Assembly: GCF_028765165.1 (NCBI RefSeq)
Contig: NZ_JARADB010000001.1
Span: 248,001 to 312,000, forward strand
Source: Paenibacillus sp. MAHUQ-63
GTDB lineage: Bacteria > Bacillota > Bacilli > Paenibacillales > NBRC-103111
Reading direction: 5' to 3'
Length of the DNA: 64,000 bases
Notes under the pieces: generated by a model
Database searches by the model: none
What the model was told of the DNA's origin: nothing
Seen by the model: only the letters and a program-made list of their open reading frames with translations
In this document: positions 8,453 through 18,394 of the stretch, piece by piece
Layout of the letters: the number at the start of each line of letters is the position of its first letter
Numbering within the stretch: position 1 is the first letter of the stretch
Translations under genes and position numbers: made by a program

Positions 8453-8474
8453 GGCTGCCGATTAGCCGGCAGCC
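8453..8474 (-). terminator. Hairpin after the giant exoprotein gene
   Basis: GGCTGCCG and CGGCAGCC form a perfect 8-bp stem 13 bases past the stop codon. The following minus-strand sequence is only mildly T-rich, so termination may be incomplete. Confidence 0.55.
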
Positions 8475-8486
8475 GCAATAACACTG

Positions 8487-11400
8487 TTACTCCAGGTCCT
8501 GTAGATAAGCGATATCGCCTAATACAATTGCAGCGAAATCGTCCTGAATGTGCTGGCCTTTCTGAGCCTTCACCTCGTTCTCAAGCGCCTTCCATCCATT
8601 AGCTCCTGGCATTAGCTTCGCCGTGAGGCTTCGATAGACCCCCTCATTCGTAATAGCTCCTGCTTCGAAACCATGCCGCAGCAGCGCTTGAAGGTCTTCC
8701 CTACTGACCGTAACCTCAATCTGATAAAGGCTGGTAGCAACGTTCCCCGCTTTGTCTTCAGCTGTTATGGTGAGCTTGTGAGTGCCTGCCTGCGCTGAAA
8801 ACGGTGCGATTGCCGGTTGTTCAACAAGTCTGCCATCGATCTGGTATTCGGTACGAGCTATGCCGCTTCCGGAATCCTCCACGATCACCTCGCCGGTCCA
8901 ACCTTCCGATTGGGGGAATCGATCGGAAGTGGCTAAGCGTATGACCGGAGGCTTGCCGTCCACGGTAACCTCGGAGGAGGCCCTGAAGCCTCCATCCGTT
9001 GTCACCGCCGTAATCGTTACGCTGCCATCCTCGACCGGAATCACCGTTCCGTTCGGCTCCACAGCCGCAACGGTTGGATCGTTCGTGCTCCATCGAACCG
9101 AAGAATCGGTCGCGTCTGCAGGCAGCACCTGCGCAGTAAGCTGCAGCTCCTTAGCCAGATGCGGATTCATGAGAACGGCAGCAGGCGAAACTTGCAGGCC
9201 TGTCACTGCGATCTCCGCATCTTCAACTTCATCGAATTTCACGGCATCTGCCCGAGTGTACACCTCGAAGGCAGGCGGGTTCGAGGTTGCGGTCAACCGC
9301 GTCATTCGGACATACTCCGTGCCATCCCCTGTGAAATCATATGTGCCGAGCTCAACCCAGCCGGAAGCGCCTACCGAAGCGTTCAGCATTCGTACTTCTG
9401 TTCCTGCCGCATGCTTAATCTCGATCTGAACGGACGGATCCGCTCCCGGACTGCGCACGATGTTATAGAAAGATACGTTAAATTTAGAGGCCGGCAGCAT
9501 CGGTTGCCAGGTCGCAGTTGCCCCTTGCATTTCCGTATATCTGGACCGGACATTCGGATTGTAGCCTGCGAGCCCGCTCTGCTTCCAGGTTCCCGTCTCC
9601 GTATAATGGACAGGATCTGTGCTGTCAACTACGACGGAGAGCTTCCGGATCTGCAGCTCCAGCGGTAAGGACGATTTGGTTTCACTGCCGATGGTGACGC
9701 TGGCGGTTATAGTAATCTTCTCCGTCGAATCGTCCAATCCGAGAAGTGTCACCTGACCGGCCTCATTAACGGACACAAGGTCAGGACGGTCAACGCTGTA
9801 GACAATTGTCGCATCCGTAAGGTCAGCCGGTACGCCGGTGTCCCACACGCCAGATACCCGGAGTTGAGCGGTTTGCGTGCGCATCAGCACACTTGTGTCA
9901 GCCGTAAGCGTTACAGATTCCCATGTCGGCGTATAGCTTTCGGGTACCCACATGACCGCGTCCGCGGCTATGCTGGCGCCTGAGACGGCACGGTTCGTCA
10001 GCTCTACATCGCCGCTGACTCCTGCGGCGAAGCGATGCGTGCCGAGCAGCTGCCACTCGCCGTTTGCGTTTTTCTCATTGACGGTATAGGTATGCTCTCC
10101 ACCGTCATAGTGAACCGTCAGGGCTGCATCCGACGCCCACTCGGAGCGGCCTGCCGGGAGCTTGTAATACACTTCGTAAAGCCCCGTCTCCGGCAAGTCG
10201 GGTTTAAAGCGGATACGGCTTGTCGGCTCTCCGGAGGTCGTCTTGGCTGTTACGTAGTTGCTGTAGTAGTATCCGTTGGCCGCCGTTGCCCTTGCCCAGC
10301 TGCCTTCCGTCTCCGCATCCATATTGTCCACGACAATTTCTGGCCGCTCGGCCTCAGGTGCAGGCTGGGCGGGAGGCGTTGCGACGTGATTCGGGAAATA
10401 CAATGTTCTCTTCTGGGTCTGTTTGCCCTCTGACTCCACATAATAAGTAAACGGCTGCGACGGATCCCCCACAGGGATGGACCACTCCATCGGATATATC
10501 GTATCCGGCAGCGCCGTGAAGCTTGCGCCCCCGTTCAGGGAATAGTGCAAGGTTGCGGACTTGGTTGTTTTGGCCTGGATATATGCATTGTAAGAAGTTC
10601 CATCCGGCTTCAACAGCAGCATGCCCTTAACGGCATCGATCGGACTGTACGTATCGAAAAAGTAGCTTTTGTCCGAGGTATCCTGCTGTTCAGGCAGCCG
10701 GTGCAAAGGAACGTCGATATTCATGCCATCAATGATAATCACAGTCAACCCTTGAGCCGAGACGCTCGTCTGCAGCTGTCCTCCGGTCATTACGGCCGAC
10801 TCCGGCTGTCCGTTATCGCGGATAATCGTAACCGGGTAGGTGAGGCTCGGATCGAACCCGATCAGCTGCTCATTCAGATCGATGGTCGCTTGCTGCGCCT
10901 GATGGGATTCGTTGGACAATCCGATGTAGAAGCGGTTCCCGCTCTCCCCCGTCATCCAGTTCAACTGCTTGTTGTCGGTCGAGATAATCCCTTTGGGCAT
11001 CCACAGCCATACATCCGAATTCCCGTAGAAGGTGCCGGGCTTACTGCCGTAGACATGATATTTAAACCACAAGAAATCAGTTTCGAAGACGGATGGAAAC
11101 GCGATGCTTCCGTTCGATTTGGCCATCTGCTCCGTAACGAGATAATCCATCGTCTGACCTAACTGTGCAGGCGCATGATGGTAGTACAACGATGTTCCGG
11201 CTATCGGCCCGAGCAGAGGGAAGTCCGGCTCCTGCTGGCTCTGGATGAATCCGCGGTAATAATAGCCGGGATAGTTCGTATAACGGCCGATGACGGCGTT
11301 ATGCGCAATATCTCTTAGCAGCTCATCCCCGGTATATGAAGCCAGTCTCAGCATGAAGGGAGCTTCCTGGGCGTTCATCCGGTATGCTGCCGAGGTGTTC

Positions 11401-14400
11401 CCCGCCTCGAAGGTCATCCCGGTCGGCGATACGACCCAGCTGTCCACCTGCATGGATGCTCCCGGTTCATCCTCCGGAAGGCGCGTCCGCGTGTAGGGAT
11501 ACATAGATTCCGGCGACCAGCGGAATGCAAGGTCATAGCGGAACGGCGATGGCTGAGGAATCGTAATCTGCCCTCCCGGCACAGGACGGGCCACGAAGAT
11601 CGAGGCGTACCGTTTCGCTTCCTTATGCGCCGCCGCCAAATATTTGGGATCCTTCGTCTCTTCATACAGCTCCAGAATCTCAACCCACAGCTTGCCGTAA
11701 CTGTAGAAGAAGCTGTTCCGGTCCGGTATCGCGGTGCTTGGCGTATCGATATCGCTTGCGATATACGCATCAGCGGCTGCGGTCGCTTCCTGTAAATACC
11801 GGCTGTCTCCCGTCATCCGGTAGGTCATTAACGGTTGAATGACCGGGCCCCGAACGAACTGGTCCGGGTTGCGGAAGCGATATTCCTCAAGTCCAAGGGC
11901 ATGCAGACCTGCATTCTGTCCCCGCGTCATGTCGTAGAACGAGGATATCGTCGAGACGTCGAACGGTACCGCCGCCATCTTCCACAGCGACGGATCTCCG
12001 TAAACGGGAGCCCCCTTCGGCGACCAGCCGCGTTCGTTGCGCGATACCCCATGCTCCAGCATCGGAAGCGCGCGAGTCTCATACAATTGATCGTCACCGG
12101 TTAAATAGTAGGCTCCAAGCAGAACGGAGCTGGCGGCCGTGCGTATGGCATCTTGATTTTCAATATCGACGAAGCCTTTTGCCCGGTTCCACCAGCCGCT
12201 TTGCGACGGCACGTAATCTACGGAATCGTCTCCTTGCGGCTCAATTTTCAACAGCTCGATCATATTGTACATGGCATCGTTAAGCGAACCGGAGCCGACA
12301 TTCTCGCGATACGCCGAATAGTCGTATTCGCTTCGCAAAATATCGGAGTAGGCGTCATAAATCGTTTTCCCCGGCTCTGCATACAGTCCTATGTCGAACC
12401 GGTAAGTGCTGCCGGCCGTCATGGCCGAATAAGTCCCGTACTGGGGAGCATAGAGAATCGGCTGCACATCTCCTTCATTATTGATCAAGCTCATGCCGAG
12501 CCTTTGATTGTTAGCCGTTCCCGTAGGCTCGAACTGCAGCGGCAGCTGCTTCGCAGGAATGAATAGCCCATAGGTGAAGGGGCTGCCCGAGGCATCCGGC
12601 TTCTCGACCAGACTCATCGGAGCCGTAAGCTCCCAGAGGCCTGTCGACTCCACGGTGCCGGTCATTTTCGCACGGTTGCGCGCTCCGCTCAGAACCTCGG
12701 TGACATCAGCCCTACGCTCCGTGGTGAAGCTCTGGTAGCCGATCACGTAATTCCCGTCCGTCCGCGGAGTGAAAGCATACGACAGGATCGGCCGTTCCGC
12801 CGCCAGCGACCAGGTCACCTGGAAATCATACCGGTCGGGACGACTCGAATCCGTCAAGATGACAGTCTTATCGTCCTGCAGCTCGAAACCGTCAAAAGTG
12901 AGCCAATCGTATGGCATTGTGTCGTAATAATTGGCCCTATCGCCCGCGGAGCCGTTCAGAAGGACCCACTGCTCTTCAAGCCGTTCATTCTCGGCATAGA
13001 CGGCGGACCATACGCCGTTCACGCGTCGTGAGATGTCCCGGACGATCGTGCTGCCCCCGTCCCATGCGGCTTCATAGAAGGTGACCTTATAGCCGGCGTT
13101 CTGAATGGAGCCCTTTTCCGTATAATGCAGATTGGGAAGCTCCCTGCTGCGGATCGGCCCCAAGGGATCGGGTTTACGTTCCACGGTCCCTTCGAATTTC
13201 ACCGCGTCCGCGCGCGTGTATATCGTAGTCGGACTGGAGGTGATACGGGTCAAGCGTACATATTCGTTACCCGTACCGGCAAAAGCATAGGTTCCCAAAT
13301 CCACCCAGCCTTCTCCGGCTGGCGTCAGATCGACATAACGGGTTTCCGTCAAGCCGTCATGCACAATCTCAAGCATAACCCGCGAATCCGCGCTGCTCGG
13401 CCAGTTCACTTTATAGAATGAAACGGCAGCCTCGCCGGCGGTGATGTTAGGCTTCCACGTAATCGTCGCACCTGCAGTTGCCGTATAGCGGGTACTGGTT
13501 AGGTTATACCCTTTGACCGTATTGGAGGTCGTCCAACTCCCTGTTTCCACGTAGCCGCCATCGGCATAATCGATGATGATCGTGTTGACGTTCTTTCTTG
13601 TGATATGCAAATGGTAAGTTCTAGTCGTCATGCCGTCCCGCGCCGTCACCTCCACGGTGATCTCGTTCATGCCCACAACAAGCGGTATGGCAGGAGAATC
13701 ATGACCGCCGGCAACGACTTCCCCATTCACACGCACAACCGCGTCAGTGTCCAGCGGTGCCGCATTCACCTTAATGGCAGACGTTTGCAGATCGACCTCC
13801 GCCGAATAATCCGTCATGTCCGGACGGAAGGCTGGAGACAAGGTGCCCGCTTGAAGCGACAAGCTGCTAAGCGAAGGATCTGCGGCGAAAGGCCGTGTTA
13901 CGGTAATCGTATAATCGCGAACCGTTGTCCCGTCTCCTGCCGTCACCGTTATGGAAATTACTGTGTCCCCCGGCGCCAAAGAAAGTGCTGGAGACGGTAC
14001 GCCGCTTGCTGCCTGAACTCCATTAATCTTCAGGGATGACTGAGGATCGTAGACCGTCGCTGTGACGGTGATCGAGGATGTTTCAGGAGCAGCGGTGTAC
14101 GTGTAAGCCGTCACAGTCGGCGAGAATACCGGAGACAAGCTGCCGCCGCCATCGATGCTGAGCCCTCTCAACGATGCGTCGCTGCTGTCTGCGGCCCGTT
14201 CGAATTTCACGGCATCCGCATGAACGAACGTACCCGGTATGGCGGAGGTTTTGGTCATTCTCACCAATTCGCTTCCCGAGCCTGCGAAGGCATATGTACC
14301 AAGCTCCACCCATTCGGATACCCCTTGCGTAAAATCCAGCTGCTTGGTATCGGTTACACCGCCGTGCACGATATCGATCCGCACGTTCGGATCGTCGGAG

Positions 14401-14717
14401 GCTGTCGGGCGCTTTACTTTGTAAATGGATACTTTGTAGCGTCCCTCCAACACTCCGCTGTTCGGCGTCCAAGAAGCCGTATTGCCGACCCCTCCGGTGA
14501 CCCGGGTCGAGGTACCGTTGTAGCCCTTAATGCTGCTCGCCGACCATGCGGGATTCTCCGCATATCCGGGCTCTCCATTATCGATAATCAATAGCTCAGC
14601 CGAAGCAGCGGCGGCTTTCGCCGTAGAGGGGGCCAAACCGCCCCCCGCTAACGATGTGAAGAATAAGAGTATGGACAACAACAGCGCTGTGCGGGCCATA
14701 AGCATTTTTCGTTCCAC
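8487..14717 (-). CDS. Giant secreted multidomain protein (golvesin-like repeats, unclassified catalytic-like core, FIMAH)
   Basis: A 2076-residue exported protein, probably acting on or binding an extracellular polysaccharide. The signal peptide covers about residues 1-36. Visible modules are a golvesin-like domain (about 42-173), two cadherin-like beta sandwiches (181-275, 279-374) and a second golvesin-like domain (378-509). A long unclassified core follows (about 515-1410), with an alpha-helical part beginning near SGWWNRAKGFVDIENQDA. The C-terminal third has a third diverged golvesin-like domain, a Big-like domain, a fourth golvesin-like domain, a Big2 domain, an OmpL47-like domain and a C-terminal FIMAH-like domain (about 2005-2076). 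The core suggests a six-hairpin glycosidase or lyase, but I cannot name the family. AAGGAGG lies 7 bases before the GTG start and overlaps the stop of the GH36 gene, so the two are coupled. Confidence 0.85.
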   Translation of the reverse strand: MERKMLMARTALLLSILLFFTSLAGGGLAPSTAKAAAASAELLIIDNGEPGYAENPAWSASSIKGYNGTSTRVTGGVGNTASWTPNSGVLEGRYKVSIYKVKRPTASDDPNVRIDIVHGGVTDTKQLDFTQGVSEWVELGTYAFAGSGSELVRMTKTSAIPGTFVHADAVKFERAADSSDASLRGLSIDGGGSLSPVFSPTVTAYTYTAAPETSSITVTATVYDPQSSLKINGVQAASGVPSPALSLAPGDTVISITVTAGDGTTVRDYTITVTRPFAADPSLSSLSLQAGTLSPAFRPDMTDYSAEVDLQTSAIKVNAAPLDTDAVVRVNGEVVAGGHDSPAIPLVVGMNEITVEVTARDGMTTRTYHLHITRKNVNTIIIDYADGGYVETGSWTTSNTVKGYNLTSTRYTATAGATITWKPNITAGEAAVSFYKVNWPSSADSRVMLEIVHDGLTETRYVDLTPAGEGWVDLGTYAFAGTGNEYVRLTRITSSPTTIYTRADAVKFEGTVERKPDPLGPIRSRELPNLHYTEKGSIQNAGYKVTFYEAAWDGGSTIVRDISRRVNGVWSAVYAENERLEEQWVLLNGSAGDRANYYDTMPYDWLTFDGFELQDDKTVILTDSSRPDRYDFQVTWSLAAERPILSYAFTPRTDGNYVIGYQSFTTERRADVTEVLSGARNRAKMTGTVESTGLWELTAPMSLVEKPDASGSPFTYGLFIPAKQLPLQFEPTGTANNQRLGMSLINNEGDVQPILYAPQYGTYSAMTAGSTYRFDIGLYAEPGKTIYDAYSDILRSEYDYSAYRENVGSGSLNDAMYNMIELLKIEPQGDDSVDYVPSQSGWWNRAKGFVDIENQDAIRTAASSVLLGAYYLTGDDQLYETRALPMLEHGVSRNERGWSPKGAPVYGDPSLWKMAAVPFDVSTISSFYDMTRGQNAGLHALGLEEYRFRNPDQFVRGPVIQPLMTYRMTGDSRYLQEATAAADAYIASDIDTPSTAIPDRNSFFYSYGKLWVEILELYEETKDPKYLAAAHKEAKRYASIFVARPVPGGQITIPQPSPFRYDLAFRWSPESMYPYTRTRLPEDEPGASMQVDSWVVSPTGMTFEAGNTSAAYRMNAQEAPFMLRLASYTGDELLRDIAHNAVIGRYTNYPGYYYRGFIQSQQEPDFPLLGPIAGTSLYYHHAPAQLGQTMDYLVTEQMAKSNGSIAFPSVFETDFLWFKYHVYGSKPGTFYGNSDVWLWMPKGIISTDNKQLNWMTGESGNRFYIGLSNESHQAQQATIDLNEQLIGFDPSLTYPVTIIRDNGQPESAVMTGGQLQTSVSAQGLTVIIIDGMNIDVPLHRLPEQQDTSDKSYFFDTYSPIDAVKGMLLLKPDGTSYNAYIQAKTTKSATLHYSLNGGASFTALPDTIYPMEWSIPVGDPSQPFTYYVESEGKQTQKRTLYFPNHVATPPAQPAPEAERPEIVVDNMDAETEGSWARATAANGYYYSNYVTAKTTSGEPTSRIRFKPDLPETGLYEVYYKLPAGRSEWASDAALTVHYDGGEHTYTVNEKNANGEWQLLGTHRFAAGVSGDVELTNRAVSGASIAADAVMWVPESYTPTWESVTLTADTSVLMRTQTAQLRVSGVWDTGVPADLTDATIVYSVDRPDLVSVNEAGQVTLLGLDDSTEKITITASVTIGSETKSSLPLELQIRKLSVVVDSTDPVHYTETGTWKQSGLAGYNPNVRSRYTEMQGATATWQPMLPASKFNVSFYNIVRSPGADPSVQIEIKHAAGTEVRMLNASVGASGWVELGTYDFTGDGTEYVRMTRLTATSNPPAFEVYTRADAVKFDEVEDAEIAVTGLQVSPAAVLMNPHLAKELQLTAQVLPADATDSSVRWSTNDPTVAAVEPNGTVIPVEDGSVTITAVTTDGGFRASSEVTVDGKPPVIRLATSDRFPQSEGWTGEVIVEDSGSGIARTEYQIDGRLVEQPAIAPFSAQAGTHKLTITAEDKAGNVATSLYQIEVTVSREDLQALLRHGFEAGAITNEGVYRSLTAKLMPGANGWKALENEVKAQKGQHIQDDFAAIVLGDIAYLQDLE

Positions 14718-14729
14718 AAGGCATCCTCC

Positions 14730-16754
14730 TTATGATGTCACGCGATGAATCCGAACCACCCGGTTTACTGTTGCTTCCTCAGGCTCCAGAAGCCAGAGAT
14801 GGCCGTCCTCGGTTCCCGCCTTCCAGCCCTCTGCTTTCAGAGTACCGCCCTGCTCATGCCAAACCGCGAAGGGGCCGTTCTCCTTCAGCCTGACCACCAT
14901 TTCCAAGGGGGTGGCATCCAAGAGCTCGACAGCCGCCGGCGACAAATACTTGTCAATCCGGCCGATCGCCGACCACCCCTGCTGGACAGGGGTTATCAGA
15001 TAGAGATGATTCCCATACCCGCCGAGCTCGAAATGATGCTCCTGCGTCAGCTTCCCAGCACACTGCTTCTGCCAATCATAGAGAACAAGCCCTTCGGGAG
15101 GCAGGGACCATACAGTATCTCCATTCTGCAACATCGAACCGGCATCGGCGTAATCACTTGCCCGTATAACACCGCGAACAGGTACGGCCGGTTCGGTCAG
15201 GTTATAGACCACGAGAGCGGCTGCTGCTCCCGCCAGCGGAGCGATGACCACATACGGGTCTCCTTCCAGCGGATTGAGGAACAAACAATTCTTGATCGGA
15301 GCAGCCGGTGCTAGCGGCCTCAGCAGCTCGCCGTCGGCATAGCAGAGCGGCATAATGTTCGCCTTATTGAAATCGGACGGATTGTCGGATAAGTAAATCG
15401 GGCCTCCCGACATCGCCTTCGAGATCGCCATGATTTGGCCGCTTTCCTCGTCATTCGAATGGAACATATCATGGTCGCCCCATACGGTCTGCCCGATCCA
15501 CGGGATGTTGCCGTAGGAATTGTGCAAGTGCCGTCTCGCCCGCCCCTGATCGCCTACGGCATAATCCTCACTGCAGCGGGTGACCGCGCTGATTCTGGTA
15601 TTGAACGCACATACGGCGTTATGCGCCATACAATTGATCAGACCGTCCAGGTGCCTGGCGCATGCCGCTTCCAAGCCTTGAGCGTTATGTGCAGCGCGTT
15701 CGGCTCCGTTATCCGTTCCCGTGTTCAGCTTGACATTTTGCGCTTGATTATCAACCTTCACGAAATCGAAGCCGGCCTCGCGTACCGCACGGATCATGCT
15801 GTCGTAGAAGGCAAAAGAATCCGTGAAGGAATTCTTCGGCTGAAGCCGTTCGCCCGGGACAGGCTCCAAGTGGCGGTTCAGCCCGCCGAACTCGTTGTCG
15901 GGCGCAACGCCACCCCAATAGCCGTTGAAGTTAAGCCAAAGTCCCATCCATTGGATTCGCGTCTCGCTGCGCCGGGCCGTAAGCGCCGCCCAGCCGTCCG
16001 GAAACTTGGCGGCATCCGGCCTGAAGCTGATCAATCTGCGTCTGGCGTCGGCATGCAAGTGACCGTCGTCGACAAGCATATACCGGATCGGCAGTCCCGA
16101 TGCCTCTATTCGATCGGCGGCTTGAAGCAGCATCGCTTCATTGATATCGAATTTGTACTCTTCCCAGCTGCACCAGCCCAAGTAACGGAAGGGCTCCGGA
16201 TACCGCTTCTGCTCCCGCAGCCTGGTCGTGCCGCCGATACGTTCATCCTTGATAGCGGTTTCCCATACTTCCCGGCAAGCTGTATAAGGATCGGCATTGA
16301 CGGCCCGCGCAAGCAAAGGGACGTCCTCTTGAACGGCCTGTGTACCGAACGTGCTCACGTTCAGCATCAAGGAGCCGGCATCCCCGGCGAACCATCCGAA
16401 GGTACGTGGTCCGACTGCCGCCAGCAAAGCCATATATCCGCCTGCGTTCAGCTTCAGCAGCAGAAAATGGCCTCCCGGAGCGAGCGCTTCGAAATCATGG
16501 ATGGCTAACGGCTGTATCCGGTTGCAGCCATCCGGCCACGCTTGCGAATGTCCGGGAATCGGGTCGTATTTCTGAAAAGGAGCGAAGTAGCTCGCAACCT
16601 CGAAAGCCGGAAGCTCAAGCTCACAGCTGTAGATGATGCCTCGCTCGTCGGGTGCATAGTGTCCTTCCCCGGCGGATAGAAGGTTGGCTTCGCCCGCCAC
16701 CGTTTGTACGAATCGTTTCCTATTACGGTCATGCTTCATCTCTACGCTTTCCAT
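14730..16754 (-). CDS. GH36 / Sip1-type alpha-galactosidase
   Basis: Glycoside hydrolase of the raffinose synthase/Sip1 branch of GH36, expected to release alpha-galactose. The barrel shows GWCSWEEY (about 193-200) and VDDGH. The nucleophile is in FVKVDNQ (D335), and the acid/base region is RCSEDY (D397). With 674 residues and no signal peptide it should act inside the cell on imported oligosaccharides. A GTG at 16775 is also possible, but GGAGGAGC lies 8 bases before the ATG at 16754, so I chose that. The gene overlaps nothing but starts 17 bases past the solute-binding protein stop. Confidence 0.9.
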   Translation of the reverse strand: MESVEMKHDRNRKRFVQTVAGEANLLSAGEGHYAPDERGIIYSCELELPAFEVASYFAPFQKYDPIPGHSQAWPDGCNRIQPLAIHDFEALAPGGHFLLLKLNAGGYMALLAAVGPRTFGWFAGDAGSLMLNVSTFGTQAVQEDVPLLARAVNADPYTACREVWETAIKDERIGGTTRLREQKRYPEPFRYLGWCSWEEYKFDINEAMLLQAADRIEASGLPIRYMLVDDGHLHADARRRLISFRPDAAKFPDGWAALTARRSETRIQWMGLWLNFNGYWGGVAPDNEFGGLNRHLEPVPGERLQPKNSFTDSFAFYDSMIRAVREAGFDFVKVDNQAQNVKLNTGTDNGAERAAHNAQGLEAACARHLDGLINCMAHNAVCAFNTRISAVTRCSEDYAVGDQGRARRHLHNSYGNIPWIGQTVWGDHDMFHSNDEESGQIMAISKAMSGGPIYLSDNPSDFNKANIMPLCYADGELLRPLAPAAPIKNCLFLNPLEGDPYVVIAPLAGAAAALVVYNLTEPAVPVRGVIRASDYADAGSMLQNGDTVWSLPPEGLVLYDWQKQCAGKLTQEHHFELGGYGNHLYLITPVQQGWSAIGRIDKYLSPAAVELLDATPLEMVVRLKENGPFAVWHEQGGTLKAEGWKAGTEDGHLWLLEPEEATVNRVVRIHRVTS

Positions 16755-16771
16755 CGAATATCGCTCCTCCG

Positions 16772-18337
16772 TCACTTCGCGCTCTCCATCTTTTTAATAA
16801 ATTCATTCATTTGCTTCATATAATCCTCGCCGCCTGCTTTATACCACCCCGCCAGCAGCTCATCGAATTTGCTGACAGGCGCTTCGCCCAGGATGATTTT
16901 CATCACCGTCTGATCCCATACTTTCTGATAATCCATCAGCGATGGCTTCTTGGCCGCTTCGGGCACGAAGCCGAGATCCTTGCCGTTCGCAACGGTTTCT
17001 ACGGATTTCTTCAGCCATGGAGTAATTAAGTCAACCACGTTCTTCTCCGTACCCACCGTAATGAAAAAGTCGGTATCGTTCGCACGGCGCATCGTATTGC
17101 GGCGAACAAAGCTTGTCGGCGGATTCGGAATCGCCACCTTGTTCCCGTTCTCCAGCTTGTAATCGGAGCCCTCAAAGCCGTTGCTCACCGTTGGCCATAC
17201 ATCATCGGCAAGGAACGCATCGAGAAACTCAGCAGCCTTCTGCGGGTTCTTCGCAGCCTTGGTGATCGCCCAGAAGCCCCATAGGCCCGTCGCATAGCCC
17301 CCGCCTTGGACCTTGCCCTGCTCATTTTTCACAAAAAGATAAGTCAGCTCGACATTCGGGTTCTGCTTGCGCATCTCGTCCGTATGCCAATTGTAATGAC
17401 CGGCGAAGCCTAAGTAGACCCCTGTCATACCCTTCCAGAATCGCTCTCTCGCCTTGGTCCCGTCGTTGGTGGCTGCATCCGGATCGAGAAGGCCTTCTTT
17501 ATACAGCTGATTGCTGTAGGCTAGCGCTTTTTTGTAAGCGTCGCTATTCGTGTCATAGGTAGGATCCATATAAGCATACGAGCCGCCTGTGGTCGGCTGC
17601 CAGCCGGTCAAGCCGAACGGACCTGTGAGTACGGGATCCAGCACTTTGCGCGCATTCACGTTAACCGCTAATCCGTACGTATCGTTTTTGCCGTTTTTAT
17701 CCGGATCCTCCTTCGTAAATTTCCGCAAAATATCGGTGAACTGGTCGATTGTGACCTCCGAATTATCCGGAATCGTCACGCCGACGTTCTTCAGCCAATC
17801 CTTGCGTACCCAAAACATATCATTCCGGTTCACCGACGTTCTCGGGATTCCGTAAATGTTGTTGTCCTGCTTCACTTTAAGCGCGTCCCAAGAAGTCTGG
17901 TACGTGTATTTCTGCAGGTTGGCCGCATTCTTCACGTAATCGTTCACCGGCAGCAAGATGCCGTCCTTCATCGCATTCAGGAAGCTCGGATCGTTCGTTG
18001 CCGGGAAGAACACGATATCCGGATATTCGCCCGAAGCCAGCATTAACTGAAGGCGTTCCTTATATCCCGTAAGCGGGGGAATCTCGAAGGTCACCTTCGT
18101 ATTCGTCTTTTTCTCCAGCAGCTCGACCATCTTCTTATCGGTTGCCGACAGATCCGCCTGGTCATAGTTGGCCATGATCTTCAGAGGCACAGGCTGCGAG
18201 GAGCCCTGCCCGCTTGTCGCCTCTCCTCCACTGCTTGCCGGTGTCCCCGTAGCGGCTTCATTGCTTCCGCAGGCCGCACTAGTCAGCAGGACCGCCGCTG
18301 CCAATACCGCTAACATACCCCTCTTGTTCGCCATCAT
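16772..18337 (-). CDS. LplA-type large solute-binding lipoprotein, cluster 2
   Basis: Extracellular receptor of 521 residues for a complex sugar, of the large family typical of Lpl/YtcQ systems. The lipobox ends in T-S-A-A-C with Cys23. Conserved landmarks include the calcium-like DPDKNGKNDTYGL loop. The start is the first of two adjacent ATGs at 18337; GGGAGG lies 8 bases upstream, and a more distal ATG at 18355 precedes that site. It lies between the permease genes and the GH36 gene in one operon. Confidence 0.93.
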   Translation of the reverse strand: MMANKRGMLAVLAAAVLLTSAACGSNEAATGTPASSGGEATSGQGSSQPVPLKIMANYDQADLSATDKKMVELLEKKTNTKVTFEIPPLTGYKERLQLMLASGEYPDIVFFPATNDPSFLNAMKDGILLPVNDYVKNAANLQKYTYQTSWDALKVKQDNNIYGIPRTSVNRNDMFWVRKDWLKNVGVTIPDNSEVTIDQFTDILRKFTKEDPDKNGKNDTYGLAVNVNARKVLDPVLTGPFGLTGWQPTTGGSYAYMDPTYDTNSDAYKKALAYSNQLYKEGLLDPDAATNDGTKARERFWKGMTGVYLGFAGHYNWHTDEMRKQNPNVELTYLFVKNEQGKVQGGGYATGLWGFWAITKAAKNPQKAAEFLDAFLADDVWPTVSNGFEGSDYKLENGNKVAIPNPPTSFVRRNTMRRANDTDFFITVGTEKNVVDLITPWLKKSVETVANGKDLGFVPEAAKKPSLMDYQKVWDQTVMKIILGEAPVSKFDELLAGWYKAGGEDYMKQMNEFIKKMESAK

Positions 18338-18394
18338 AGATCGTTCCTCCCACATATTTGGTTGATAAAGCTATAGCAAGGGTTGCCCCTACCA

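Noticed and set aside
15435..16508. A plus-strand frame of 357 codons opposite the GH36 gene
   Set aside because: It is Arg/His-rich, has no ribosome binding site or known domain, and lies antisense to a conserved enzyme with intact catalytic motifs.
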